The notes below the pieces were generated by a model. The model made no database searches, was not told the DNA's origin, and worked only from the letters and a program-made list of their open reading frames with translations. A stretch of DNA of 64,000 nt from the NCBI GenBank assembly GCA_914767715.1, contig OU612067.1, positions 17,239,001 through 17,303,000 of the forward strand, written 5' to 3'. This document shows, piece by piece, positions 1 to 12,800 of this stretch. Every line of letters starts with the position of its first letter. Position 1 is the first letter of the stretch. The position numbers were made by a program, and so were the translations under genes. Source of the stretch: Membranipora membranacea (lineage: Eukaryota > Bryozoa > Gymnolaemata > Cheilostomatida > Membraniporidae).

Positions 1-228
1 AAAATGTCAGAAAACATGAGCACGGTTCTGGATTACTCAGATCGTGGGTGGACTAACACCTGGTCATAAACTGCTCAAAATATTGAAAAAAAAAGAATAA
101 TACTTCTAAGCTGACGGATCTCAAAACAACCGCTCTGAATATCAGATTCTAAGATAGTCAATGCACAAAATTCCATCTTTGGTTTAATCTCATGGCCTGC
201 CTGCACACAAAGTGACCGCGATAACAGC

Positions 229-234
229 TTTATT
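229..234 (-). promoter_or_regulatory. Polyadenylation signal of SHMT
   Basis: AATAAA on the minus strand, about 26 bp downstream of the SHMT stop codon. The position implies a very short 3' UTR. Identified by motif only. Confidence 0.5.
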
Positions 235-259
235 ATGTCGATACATGTTTACAAGGTAA

Positions 260-3200
260 TTACTTGCCAGGCATCGGATATTCGACAGCAAAGGACTCAA
301 TTTCCTCTTTAAGTGCTGCCAGACGCTTTCCAAAGACTTCATTGGCACTGGTTGCCTTGAAATCCTTCAGTGTGGTAGTGGGGCGGTTGGCTTGTATTTC
401 TTGAGCCAATGTCACGCCTGAAACACAATAATATATATCTTTATATTGTAAAAAATGCTGCCATATTGACAGTATGCACTGTGACAAATGTTTAGAAAGA
501 CTATAGAAAATACAACTACATGAAAATAGAATCCATCATTGAAATCTATCATCTAAAAGCTAAGAAAATAGTGGAAGTGCTCTGTTTATCACACTCACTT
601 GCACTTTATTGATCAGGTTTTTTGGATTATTATTTGAGGATGACCGTTGAATAATATCTACTCATGTACATAAAATCTCTCTCAGGACGATGTGTATTAA
701 TTGAATTGAAAGGAGAGTGGAGGGAGTTCAATGATCAAGGAGTAAAAAAATCCTCTTTTTGAGCTGATAGGGCCATCTTAACATAAATATATGCCAACCA
801 ATCAGATCATCTCCCTGTATCAGTTATTATTAGATGTTAAAATTATAAAATTGAGTTATTAAAGTCAGCAAGCTAGGTTTCATACCTTGATGAATAAACA
901 GAGCTACTTTCTTGAACTCTTCCTCCTTGAAGCCCCTTGAGGTGAGAGCTGGAGATCCGAGTCGGATACCCGATGGACTGAGTGCTGACTTATCTCCGGG
1001 ACACGTGTTCTTGTTAGCTGTGATGGAGATATTCTCCAGTATGTATTCCACCTTAGACCCGGTCAGCTTCTGGGGTTTGAAATTGACCAGAAGTAAATGG
1101 GTGTCTGTTCCACCTTGAGAAAAAGAGAAGAAATCAAAATCAAGCTAACTTTCCAGTGTAATTCAAACAGCATAATATGCATCCGTGAGGCTAAGCAGTA
1201 GAAATATCACATCAAATATGCAGGCATCAACACATATTTTGATATATTTTCTTATAACATTTTAAAATTGGGAGTTTGTCTCTAGGCATCCTTATTTGAT
1301 TGAGTTATGGAAGCAGATTTCTCTCCAAAACAAGTAACTTAGTGGGTTGAGTGGTTGGATGCAGTGTGTTAAGCTACCAACGTCCAACTCTGGGAACAAT
1401 TAATAGCCCTAAATGATAACTCATACTAACCTGTGACTAGAGTGTAACCATATTTGGTTAGAGATTCACCAAGGGTTTTAGCGTTGGCTATCACCTGATT
1501 GATGTAAGTTTTGAAGGCTGGGGACTGAGCTTGCTTCAGTGCCACAGCAACACCTAAAACAACAGCAAATATGTTAGCTATGAGTCTGACAATTAATTTG
1601 AAATCATTTTGAATTTCCTTTCGAGCATCACAGGAAAAAGTCTTGACAGCAGTGATGGCTGTGCAATACTACCGTCAGCTGTCTAGTTTAAGCGATCAAG
1701 CGTTGCCCAGAGTTTAAGGTCAGTGGTATTCCACTATCAACCACAATCCAATCAATGTGGAATGTGTTTGATACAGAAATGCTACTACCATCAACCTGGG
1801 CATCTTTTGTGCACATAAAATAACTAGTCAGCTGCCATGGTCCGTGACCAACACAGAAATTCAGCGTCAACGTTATGATCACCATCACAAACTTATATAT
1901 ACTGGAGTTTTCAGTGAACACTTTTGCAATGAGGAGACAACTCTAAATAATTCGGTTTTGATTTCTTTGCGCTTTCATTAACATATTGTTGTCCATGTGA
2001 ACTTACCAGCTATCTGATGCATATGAGGTCCACCCTGTAGACCTGGAAACACGGCTTCGTTGATTGGATTCTCAATATCATACTTGATTTCTTTACCATT
2101 CTTGTCTACTGATCTTACTCCTAAAGAAAAATCAGAAAATAAATTTATAGGAGGTTTATTGCTGAATTCTGTTGCGTAGTGTCTTGCACCATAATGAAAT
2201 ACTAGATATATAAAACAAATCGTCTGCCTTGTGTGTATTTTCCTTACCATAAAGCTAACAAGCTATCTATAATGTACATACAAACCTATTACATCATTTG
2301 CTTGAGCATGTGCCTACTATATACATAAGATATCCGAATCAAATCATAAAACTAGCAATGTTAGCATAACAAGGTGACTAAAAGGACTCGCTAAAAACAA
2401 TGCATTTGTACTAGCCTGAGAATCTCATGTTCAAGCTGTTTTGACCAAGAACTTTATTGATTGGACCTAGGGAATTCTCATTTAAAAGGGCATATTTGGA
2501 TTGACTTTTTAACAAAGATGACTTTGGCACCAACCTCTCCTGAAGAATATCATGCCAGATCTAGGACCTCTCAGAGATTTGTGTGTGGTGGTCGTCACGA
2601 TGTCGCAGTACTCAAACGGATTATTGACTGAGTCAGCAGCAACCAAACCGCTGACGTGAGCCATATCGGCCAATAAGAAGGCACCAACTTCATCAGCGAC
2701 AGCTCTGAACTTAGCATAGTCCAAGTTTCGTGGATAGCAGGAAGTTCCTGCAAATACAATATTGATAAAGTGATTTACATGCAGCTAGTGTAACTGTAGT
2801 TGCAACTTACAGGAAGCAACTATAAAAATGCCAATTGGCTATTCTTTTATTCTACATTTGTTTCACTTTTTTGGAGATTAAAGTAAATACGTGAACTCGT
2901 TCTCATTGCTTGACATGGAAATTTCACATACCTACAAAAAAATCTCTCAGGCGACTCACTCCTCATAAAATATCATTCTAATTAAATTACGCAAGTACAA
3001 ATTGACAGGATGAAGGACTGTTTTATTATTCTAGAATATTGCTTGAGGTTGATAGGTTCTGTGGTATGAGCAATAAACTCCCTCTCCTCCAAGAGGGAGT
3101 TCACTGGTATGACACTTCAATGGTTGATAGTTCCTCATTCAGCCCAAATCAAACCAATAGCAAAACAACTCATCCCATATTGTAGTATACTATGAAATGA

Positions 3201-5908
3201 GGGCTAGTTGTCTATTGAAACATCAGCATGTATGGAGCGTGTCCTGTGAATGATGTGGTTTGTGGTCAGTGTTATTTAGTCCGCATGGCAAAATCCTGTC
3301 TATAAATGGTGAGTAAACAAGTTTAGTACATACCTGCTATGATCATCTTTGGTTTGAAGAGTTTGGCTGTATAGAGAAGTTGGTCGAAGTCTATAAGTCC
3401 TGTCTCAGGGTTAGTTTTATATGGGAACGACTCAAAGAAGACGGAGGTAGCTGATATTTTTTTAGTAGCTGTCATGAATCCATGTGTAAGATGACCACCA
3501 TCAGGCAAATCCAGGCCCATGATACGTCCTGGAAGGGCATGAAAAATGAACAAACATGATTATCTCAAAATTAATACAGATAACTTTCATACAAATAAAT
3601 TTACCTACATACAAATCAAAATAAACACATATAACTTGTTAATTAATTTTGCTTGGCCACGATTATTAGACAAAGTTGATTTTTCAAGTTTTTCAATAAA
3701 ATTATTGCCTGTAGATCTGAAGCCATCATTTCATTTCTAACCTTTTTTTTTTACCCAGTTTGTCTAGTTAGCCTGGGCAGGCTGTTGGGGTGGGGATACC
3801 CACCCACCCCTGACAGCCTGCCTAGGCTATGGTATAGTCGAGACAACACAAAATCTACGTGATAAATTTGAATATCACTGTAACCCCTTTATATTAATCT
3901 TTGGCTGCCAAAATAACCCACAAGGCCAAATTACATCACATTTTAGTCCACGACTAGAAAACCAGAGCATTCTTGATTATGATATGATGGTAGCACATTT
4001 TCAGTCAGTCAGTTTCTAATCTAACTGATCTTCAGACAGATTTTTAACTGGCAGACATGGTATCACTTATACAACCGCTGATCAGGGTGTAGTGATGTTT
4101 GACATGACTTGATGAATGAAAGCCATAAATAAAACCAAATTTTTTCAGGGGTGACATATTTTGAAACTTTTGATTGTGTTTAGGACTTCAATTTTATTGT
4201 GATATAACGATAGATAAATTAACTTGGTCTAAAGATTTATGGAATAAAGGAATCCAAGTCCTTGATTGAATTGATTATTTATCCACATGAAATTAGCCTG
4301 CTGGCATCTTCATTTCCTGAACATAGAGATAAATAACAAAATCATCTTTGTTAGATGATTGCATTCTGTTCTACAAAAAATGAGCGGATGAATGGGCAGA
4401 TATGCTATCGATTTTAGGACATTTAACAATGACACATAATTTTTTATTGATTTGGAAAAACTAACAAAAGATGATTTATGATTCATTACTCACTGAAGCA
4501 TCAAACAATTAAAAGAGCGGGAATATTGAACGGTGCTTTTTACCACAAAAGGCAATTGATACATTTTTAAGTGCAATTTTTGTGTGAGACAGATATTGAA
4601 CAATATTTGCAGTGGTGGCCACTGCAGTAACAGTACTTTCTGTGGTAGATTGTTTCCAGCGATTAAAAGAAGTGCGTTTAAGATGCTTTCAATCTACATG
4701 CGTCAGCCTTTACTCAAATTTGCCTCGATATTCTGCACGTTTCACACAATGAAGTTGACAAAGGCAATCTACAAATTTGCTTTATGCAAAAGAAGACTTG
4801 GGCATTTTTGAGTGCACTGATCATGACGCCATAGCGAAAGGTTTTAGACACTTAAAAAGGGAAGTTCTTGATTCAAAGCCACAGCGATATAAGGATTTAC
4901 AAACTAATAAGCTGCAAATTAAAGACTGCCATCACTTTCGGACTTAACTGTAATTGTTATAATTCAAATATGTGGACATGACAATGGCACTGTGAGCGCA
5001 TCTTTGATAATCTTGCTTACCATGAGGACCAACAACTGCAGTGTAGACAGCAAAGTTAGCTGGGGATCCTGAGTAGGGTTGTACATTAACCCCCCACTTC
5101 TCAGAGTCAAGCCTGTATGTCTCAAGTGCTCTCTTCTGACATAAAATCTCCAGTTCATCGCAATGCTCCTGTCCTCCATAATACCTGAGAGAAAAGTTAA
5201 ATATATTTTTACATCACCTCCAAAGTTGATAATTTTTGTTAGAGGGTGTATAGTCCTACAATGAAGTACCAGGGTTATTGGTACTTATTTCACTGTTCTT
5301 TTATTTTATGGTGCTAATCTTTTCCAACGTAGGTAAGTGGTTATGACGTCATCCCAATTTATCACTGTTTGCCTTTTATATAGCTACTTGCTCAGATATT
5401 GTCCTATTAATCCCTATTTGCGTGGTTAAGCTTTATGCATAATAGTTTTCACAAACAAGCGATTATCATAGCTACTGCCAAACCAGATGTACTAAAACAC
5501 ACAGCTAGGTTTGTAAATAAGTTTCAGGACGCTGTTAAAGCATGTTCTTTTAGGCTTGGCATGCATCAAGGATTTATAGTCGCCTAGTATAGCTAAAATA
5601 AAAAGTATTTGCCAAAAAAAAGGCTCTGACAACCCTGGTTTTATTCTTTATTCTCTAACAAAGCACATATGTTACCAGTACTATAAATCCTACCTTCTTC
5701 CAGGGTATCCCTCACTGTATCTGTTAGTAAAACAAGAGCCCAGACAGTCGAGTACAGCTTGGCTGGTGAAGTTCTCTGAGGCGACCAGCTCTAGACCACG
5801 AACCTGTCTCTGCTTCTCTTTGTGGATAAGCTCTGCAACCTCTGGGTCCACTTGATCAACACCCAACTTCAAATCATCTCCAACTACGTGTACGCTTGTT
5901 CCGTTCAT
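260..5908 (-). CDS. SHMT: Serine hydroxymethyltransferase, cytosolic-type, 8 exons
   Basis: Interconverts serine plus tetrahydrofolate with glycine plus 5,10-methylene-tetrahydrofolate; PLP enzyme of one-carbon metabolism. Exons in coding order: 5908-5694, 5184-5021, 3528-3334, 2747-2535, 2120-2007, 1553-1431, 1113-886, 417-260; all joins keep frame and use GT-AG, giving 469 aa (human cytosolic enzyme about 483). Recognised motifs: LELVASENF and NRYSEGYPG near the N terminus, [54 protein letters not shown], the PLP-lysine motif [11 protein letters not shown] (Lys248), [19 protein letters not shown] and [11 protein letters not shown]. The start at 5908 is the first in-frame ATG; no mitochondrial leader is seen, so the cytosolic isoform is inferred. 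It diverges from ATP5F1E. Intron 2 carries a short hairpin repeat. No break or missing catalytic residue was seen. Confidence 0.96.
3769..3829. repeat. Short hairpin repeat, TAGCCTG...CAGGCTA family
   Basis: A 61-bp imperfect inverted repeat in SHMT intron 2, beginning TAGCCTGGGCAGGCTG and ending CAGCCTGCCTAGGCTA, with a G/C-rich interior containing GATACCCACCCACC. The interior matches the repeat at 51590-51664, so the two are members of one dispersed family. Probably a miniature inverted-repeat element; no target duplication could be fixed. Confidence 0.6.
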
Positions 5909-6869
5909 ATTGCAGACTGACTTCTGGTGTTCACTATAAATTCATTAACAATGCTTAATAAGTAGTTCATGGTTATGGTTAAAAGAAAAATTATTGTGAG
6001 ACGAGGCTACATCCCTCCAGATGAATCAGGACTTATGTCCGCTATTTAAGGCTCATACACGCATACACAGACATTTTCCTCAATCCATCATAAATGAATC
6101 ACTATACCAATTCATTTTTAACGTGCACGTGCATGGCAATAAACCCACCTTTACACCACTGTGGTGTGTGTGGGAAAGAAATAAAGAATACTCACATAAT
6201 TATAATAATTATTATTATGTAACAAGTGACAATGATTTTGGATTGCTAGTAAATAAGAGAACAGATATATTAAAATGGTCATAAATATTGAAATAACAAT
6301 ACAATGAGGAATGAATGAAGAATACAAATAAATAATCATACCATCATAATTCAATATAACAATAAATATATACATGAATAATAAAGATTTGTATTCTATT
6401 GTTTGTTGTAACTTGTAATTCAGTTACAACAGTTGTCTTTATGTGTTTGATATTATTCTACTTGACAAAAGAGCGAAAACTACTCTCAACTGGCAAAGCT
6501 TGAATTTGATGGTTGAGTATAGCAGAAATGGAGCAGCTTCAAGGCAGAGTGGAAAACATGTATTTATCCATGACAGCACCTGCAAAACATGTGACTCAAA
6601 AATGAAAACTTGTTTAGTTCTGCAGAATATATAAACTTTGTGTCTTCTATGCAAGAGAGCTAACAAGTCCGAAACATCTTATGCACACAAAATATCAAAT
6701 CGACCCAAAAAACTTATTTCTCACGATACAGCATTTATACAATCCATATTATTGTCAATGAGAGGTAATTTCAAGCCGGGCTACACACACCGGTGACAGT
6801 GAAGAGATTTGAGTTTTTGTGCAGACTTTCTTATTTGTCACTCATAAATAATACCTCATAACAGCAACA
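5909..6869. promoter_or_regulatory. Divergent spacer between SHMT and ATP5F1E
   Basis: 961 bp between two divergently oriented start codons. It must hold both 5' UTRs and promoters, possibly shared. It is AT-rich, with a short hairpin near 6405-6435. No TATA box or named factor site could be called with confidence, and the short ORFs here show no family resemblance. Confidence 0.5.
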
Positions 6870-9800
6870 ATGAGTTTTTGGCGAAATGTTGGGATCAAGT
6901 AAGTAAGACCTTGGATATCATGAAATAGATTGGGTAGAAAATTTGAAGGAATTTCTTGTTATGTACTACTATAGGAGTTACGGTTCTATTCTGCTCTAAG
7001 TTCCTTTTCCTTTTATAGAGCAAACATTTTCATTTAGGGTAGCACATTTACTATAATCCTCTTTACTGTGGTTCAGTTCTGCAGTTTTCCCAGCTCTAGG
7101 AGCAACGGTTCTGTTCGGCTCCAAGTTTCTTTTCCTTTTATAGAGCAAAAATTTTCATTTCTCATTCAGGGTGGTACATTTATAATCCTCCTTACTGTGG
7201 TTCAGTTCTGCAGTTTTTCCAGGTTATTTCAATTGCTTCTTTTGCCTTTGGTTTCTTCTGCTTGCTAGCTCTGCTCTAAATTTCTTCTTCTTTTTTTTTC
7301 TATTTATAGAGCAAACATTTTCATTTTTGTTTTTCTTCAAGCATACAGTCTTGCTCTTTGCTGGTTGGGTCCTAGTCCGCACTAGTGACTTTTAGTGTGG
7401 GGTAGTGACACCACTCTCTTTAGGTTGTGATGCCCAGCCCAATGAGAACCCGCAGCCCTCTGGCAAGCCCTAGCCGCCCTGGCATAACACCTATCCAAGC
7501 AAACCCAAACAATTGTCAGAAATGTACCAGAGCCATTGCCAAAAAGCCAGCGTTGAAGTGTAGCTGCTGTTATCTGTCAACCCACACTACATGCTTACCA
7601 GAATGGGCGGACATTACTACTATGTCAGAATTTACTAAAATAATAAATAGGACAGGACTCCTATGGTACTGTCCTAAGTGTCAACCTAAGCTGCCTGACT
7701 ACTTTTATGGACCAGGAGTTAAACCCTCATTAGCTCAACTTGAAACAAAACTAGATGCATTGACAAAAATTGTAACAGAGAGCCACAAAATGACAAAAAC
7801 ATATGCTCAGGTTACAGGGGAATCTAAGGAAGATAGTTCTGAAATCAAGGCCATTGCAAAGCGTCTTGATGAAAGGGCAAAACAGGATTCTCTCACCAGA
7901 GAGAAACTAGAGCGCAAACAATCAGCTATATTGCACAACCTTTCAGAAAAGGTTGACACCCACAAGGATGTTTGTAATCTATTGAATTATCTCCAATTTC
8001 ACCCTAATTCCACCACTAGGATCTCTAGGCTTGGTTCGCTGAAACAAAATGAGGGCCAATCAAAATCCAGACCAGTCAAGATTCAATTTCACACTGAGGT
8101 TATGAAAATAGATTTCCTTCGTAAGTTTAATAGTCTGAATTCGCCACACAAAGAAGGAATGTTTGCCACGCTGGACCTCACCAAAGACGAACAAGAGAAA
8201 GAGTTCATCATGAGGCGTGCAAGAAGGTCACTAGCTGAAAAATTTCCAGATAATAAATATAGAGTTCGTAGTGGTGATCTACAACGTCGCACCAGTGATA
8301 ACCAAACTTGGTGCAATATTGATAATAATGGTGAACCAATAACTACAGCTGCAAAGAATGCCACCATTCAAAGTGAATCATCCTAATAACTAATATAAAT
8401 ACATATTTTCTGACTACATAGGTTGGAAGAAGGCAGATAATGAATAACAAGCACTCGATTAAAATAATGAACTGGAATTGCAATGGTATCAGTGGAAAGA
8501 GTCACCAACTGGAAGTTGCCCTAAACCAGCACAAACCTGATATCTTTGCACTAACTGAAACCAAATTGATCCCATGTATTACTGATAAAGAAATATGTAT
8601 AAATTACACTCTCTATAGGTTAGACCGCACAGGTTCTGTAGGACGTGGAGGTGGTGTGCTAATTGGCGTTCTTGACTCCTCAAACATTGTTGTCACCCAA
8701 GTCTTACCTGCAGAAACAGGTGAATTGTTATCAATTGTTGCTAGTGTTGGCGGCTTTTCATTCGATCTTACGGTATACTACCATAGGCCTTCAGTTAGGA
8801 ATGTTGATGACTTCATCACATGGTGCAAAAATGAATCATCGTGCAGACAAGTCATTGTTGGCGATTTCAACTTACCTGATATAGATTGGACTACATGTAA
8901 TTTAAAAAAAAGGCAAGACATCCATATGCATGAATCATTTCTGACCTTCATAGATTCCACTGACTTACAGCAGCATGTCAAATTCCCAACACATCGGCAT
9001 GGCAATACTCTCGATCTTGTCCTTTCAAACCTTGACCTCTCCACTCCAACGAGCCAACCAAGTTGTTCTGACCACGATATAATACTCTTTGATCTTTTCT
9101 CAGAAGACCCTGTTTCCCATACAAATGAGAATAATAACACCACCCCATTTTATATATTCAAAAAAGCAAATATCCCAGACATCATGGTAGACTGCTTTGA
9201 TCTTGAGAAAGATGTATGCCAACTTATTGAAAACAAAGCCCCAGTGAACAGGGTATGGGAAACTTTTAAAAATTGTATCCACCGCACCGCTAGTGCAAAT
9301 ATTCCTAGTCGTACTAGGAAAACCAACTCAGGCCCTTGGCTATCGATGGCAACGAAGAGAGAGATTGCCCGTCGAAAAAGGTGGCATAAAACTAGCATCA
9401 TCTATAACACCAAAGAAAACAGGGACAAACTAGCTGCCCAATCCAAATTGTGCAATACTCTCATGAATAGAGACTACAACTTATTCTTAAATAGACACAT
9501 TTGTGATAGGCTAGAAAATGGCGATACAAAACCTCTTTTCAAATTTATAGCAAATCGCCGTGGTAATAACAATACTATTAAAAAACTTGATGGCTGTAGT
9601 GAAAACTCACCAGCAGAGCTTGCCGAATGTTTTGCCTCCTCATTTAGTTCAGTGTGCACGGTCGATGACGGTAGATGCCCACCAACTATTGACAACATCG
9701 CAAAACAGACTACTAAAATTACCATTGAACCAAGAGGGGTACTAAGACAACTTGAAACCCTAGACAGGACCAAAGGCGCTGGGCCTGATGGCCTCTCCTC

Positions 9801-12800
9801 TGCACTCTTAAAATTCCTAGCAAATTATATTTATAAATCTTTAGCAATGATATTTCAATACTCGTTTGATTCGGGTCTGGTTCCAGATGACTGGAGACGG
9901 GCTAACGTAATACCTATTCACAAAAAGGATTCCAGAACAGCACCTCTCAATTACCGCCCAATATCCATGACTTGTATTGCATCTAAGGTATTAGAACATA
10001 TAATTTGCCATGACATCAACAACTTTTTGGACACCAACCACTTGCTTTCAGACTGCCAGCACGGTTTCAGAAAAAGGCACGGTTGCGACACTCAACTTTT
10101 AACAACAATCTCAGAACTTGTGGACTCATATGATCTAAATGTCCCTACCGACCTTGCTGTACTTGATTTTTCTAAAGCTTTTGATGTTGTCTCGCACAGG
10201 AAGCTAGCTTTAAAGCTTAAGGCGATAGGTGTGCATCCTATAACATGTGACTGGATATCAGGCTGGTTGTCCAAACGTACACTCTCTGTGACTGTGAATG
10301 GTGCAAAATCCTCACATCACAATGTAACCTCAGGAGTGCCCCAGGGTAGTGTACTTGGACCTCTTCTTTTCCTCATTTTTATCAATGATATGCCGTCCTG
10401 CATTAAAAACTCCACCTTAAGACTTTTTGCTGATGACTCTCTGGTATATCATCGAATCAAATCACAAGCGGATGAAATCGACTTACAGTCTGATCTAGAT
10501 AACCTTGCAAAATGGGCCAACACCTGGCAGATGTGCTTTAACGTCTCAAAGTGTGAATTTATGAGAGTCGAGAGGCAGGCACAGGCCAGCATCAACAATC
10601 CTTCCCAAACCTACAACTTAAATGCTACCCAATTATCACACGTCTCTTCTGTAAAATACCTAGGTGTGCACATAGATGCACACCTCTCTTTTGACAAGCA
10701 CATCAGAGAGATTTGCAAGAAAGCCACAAGAACGCTTCATATGCTTATGCGTAACTTAAAAAAAGCTAAAACTAAGACTAAAACAGTATCATTTAAAACT
10801 ATTTGCAGACCAATCTTAGAGTATGCCTCTCATGGTTGGTCTCCTCATTTGGGTAAGCATATAGATGTCATGGAGGCCATAAACAGAAAAGCCTTTAGGT
10901 GGGCATATCAAAAAAGACGTAGTGACCATATCAGTGCCCATATGGCTGAAGTCGGATGGCAAACATTGTTTGAAAGAAGGAAGGGTGCTGACTTAAAGTT
11001 ATATTTTAAAATCATCACCGGTACAGCTGCAGTTAATGAGGAAATGTTCACTGTGTCACATTCCCACCATCACACAAGGATAGGCGCCATCAAAGGCACT
11101 ATCAACACTGATGTCAAACGCTATTCTTTCAAACAGCGTGTTTATAAGTATATGAACCCAACTTTAAATAGGCTGAATAGTACATAGCAAAATGGCAATA
11201 AAATGCGACCAATGACAGTGTAGTTTCTTTCTCTTCTCTTTTTTTTTCTGCTTGGTCGAACCGGTCTGGAGGTGAAATGAAACCTACAAATATATCTAGG
11301 AATCACTGAATCTACTTTGACTTCACTGTACTAGACAGACCTCTCTTTTACACTTGGTTTATACAAGTGTGCCTCCTTTACTTCTTTCCTTAGATTATGT
11401 ACCCACTCTGAGGTGATGCTCAGTAGTAACATAAACAGCCCCCCTTTTTCTTTTTTACTCATAATAACAATTCAATGCTGTTAAAACATGAAACCCCCAT
11501 CAAAAATGATAACAACTAAATAATGGACTTTCTGATCATTACTGACATATTTCCAATTAACTGTGCTACAGTCAATCATGTAAACACTAAATATCGCCAA
11601 TTAACGGAGCCCAAGCTCAGACGGCGATCAAACCATCGGATGAATCGGATGATAGTATATGGTAATTGCTTGCACTTTCAGAGAGTGACTGAAGTGTAGT
11701 AGGAGTGAGTGAATGGGCCTGCTGTGCGACAGTCCGTCCCTGCAGTATGTGATGTGCAAGTCCAGTATATATGGACAAATGCCTGGGAGGCTGGGCATTC
11801 CATATAAGCTGAAACCATTAACATTTATAATTTGCTACATACCTATCTGAATCAAAGTAAAGTTATAGGCACTCTGTCTGTCTATAACGAGCAGTTCACT
11901 CCTTGGTAAGTCAATTCTAAAACTGGGTAACTAAAAATATATTAATTATAACAAGGCCAATGTGTTTGCCTGAATTGATCAACGGACTCTCAGTCTCTTA
12001 CTTGACCTCGGACTCCAAATGACAGACATCCATTACTCCAGTTGTTTTGCAAAGGACAAGGTCATTTCAATGAACATTCTAATGCCCCTCTGACAAATGC
12101 AAAGCTAGATGATGATTTATGTGTAAGGTGTTGATAAGTCTTATCCCTACCTCTGATTTGTTTATGGGACTAAAACAAATGTGGGGCTGCTGAGACAAGA
12201 CTAGTTTGGACGGTGTAAGAGGAACCGCGACTTTTGTCGGTTGAGAACCCAGTCCTAAAGCTTTGGTCATCCAAACAATAGTCTGGCCCTAGAATTGACA
12301 AAATTAAGGTGAAGGTATATTGACTCCTGATAAGATTAAAGTAATTCTGATGGATGTCATTTTCAACTTTATCAGCAGAGCAAGAATGTTGGGATGTCTG
12401 TGAGATTTCAAAAGTCTGTGGTGGTTCTTGCTAACGATACTTACCATAAACAAAAACTTGTCACTGAATGTGTATCATGTATAGTTGGTGTATCTGCCAA
12501 ATCTCCATAACTAAAGCATATCAAGGTTTACCATCATTATATGCACATGTCACTGCTCCATGCCTCACACATCAGAGAGTGAGCCAGAAAGAATGACCAA
12601 TATATAGCTTAGGCCTACTCAGTTGTCAGCACTAGCACACAGGGTTTTGGCCGCCGCATGTTGACATAGACCGGAGTGGAGGTGCGTTGCTCACAGTGAG
12701 CGTTATTCATTTTCTATCTTGCTAGCCATTGTAAAGTGATCTGCCATACCTTAGTCCCCATACCACAAGCCCTATATAAAGTAGCGTCATTACATTTTGT

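Larger units (their letters stand above)
6970..11240 (+). mobile_element. Intact non-LTR (LINE) retrotransposon, CR1/Jockey-like
   Basis: A two-ORF LINE sits in intron 1 of ATP5F1E in the same orientation as the gene. It has a tandemly repeated 5' region (6970-7320), ORF1 with a PHD-like zinc finger, a 53-bp inter-ORF gap, and ORF2 with apurinic-type endonuclease and reverse transcriptase. Both ORFs are open along their full length, suggesting recent insertion. There is no RNase H-like extension after the RT and no long poly(A). The 5' and 3' limits are approximate: the 3' end may lie anywhere from 11190 to about 11560, and no target-site duplication was found. CR1/L2/Rex1-side placement is inferred from the ORF1 zinc finger and the general RT pattern. 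Confidence 0.85.

Noticed and set aside
12661-12700. TGGAGGTGCGTTGCTCACAG as first exon of ATP5F1E (WRCVAHS)
   Set aside because: No in-frame ATG, an upstream stop, and the only GT donor gives the wrong phase. The exon at 6870-6898 has an ATG, the WRNVGI motif, a consensus donor and the right phase.
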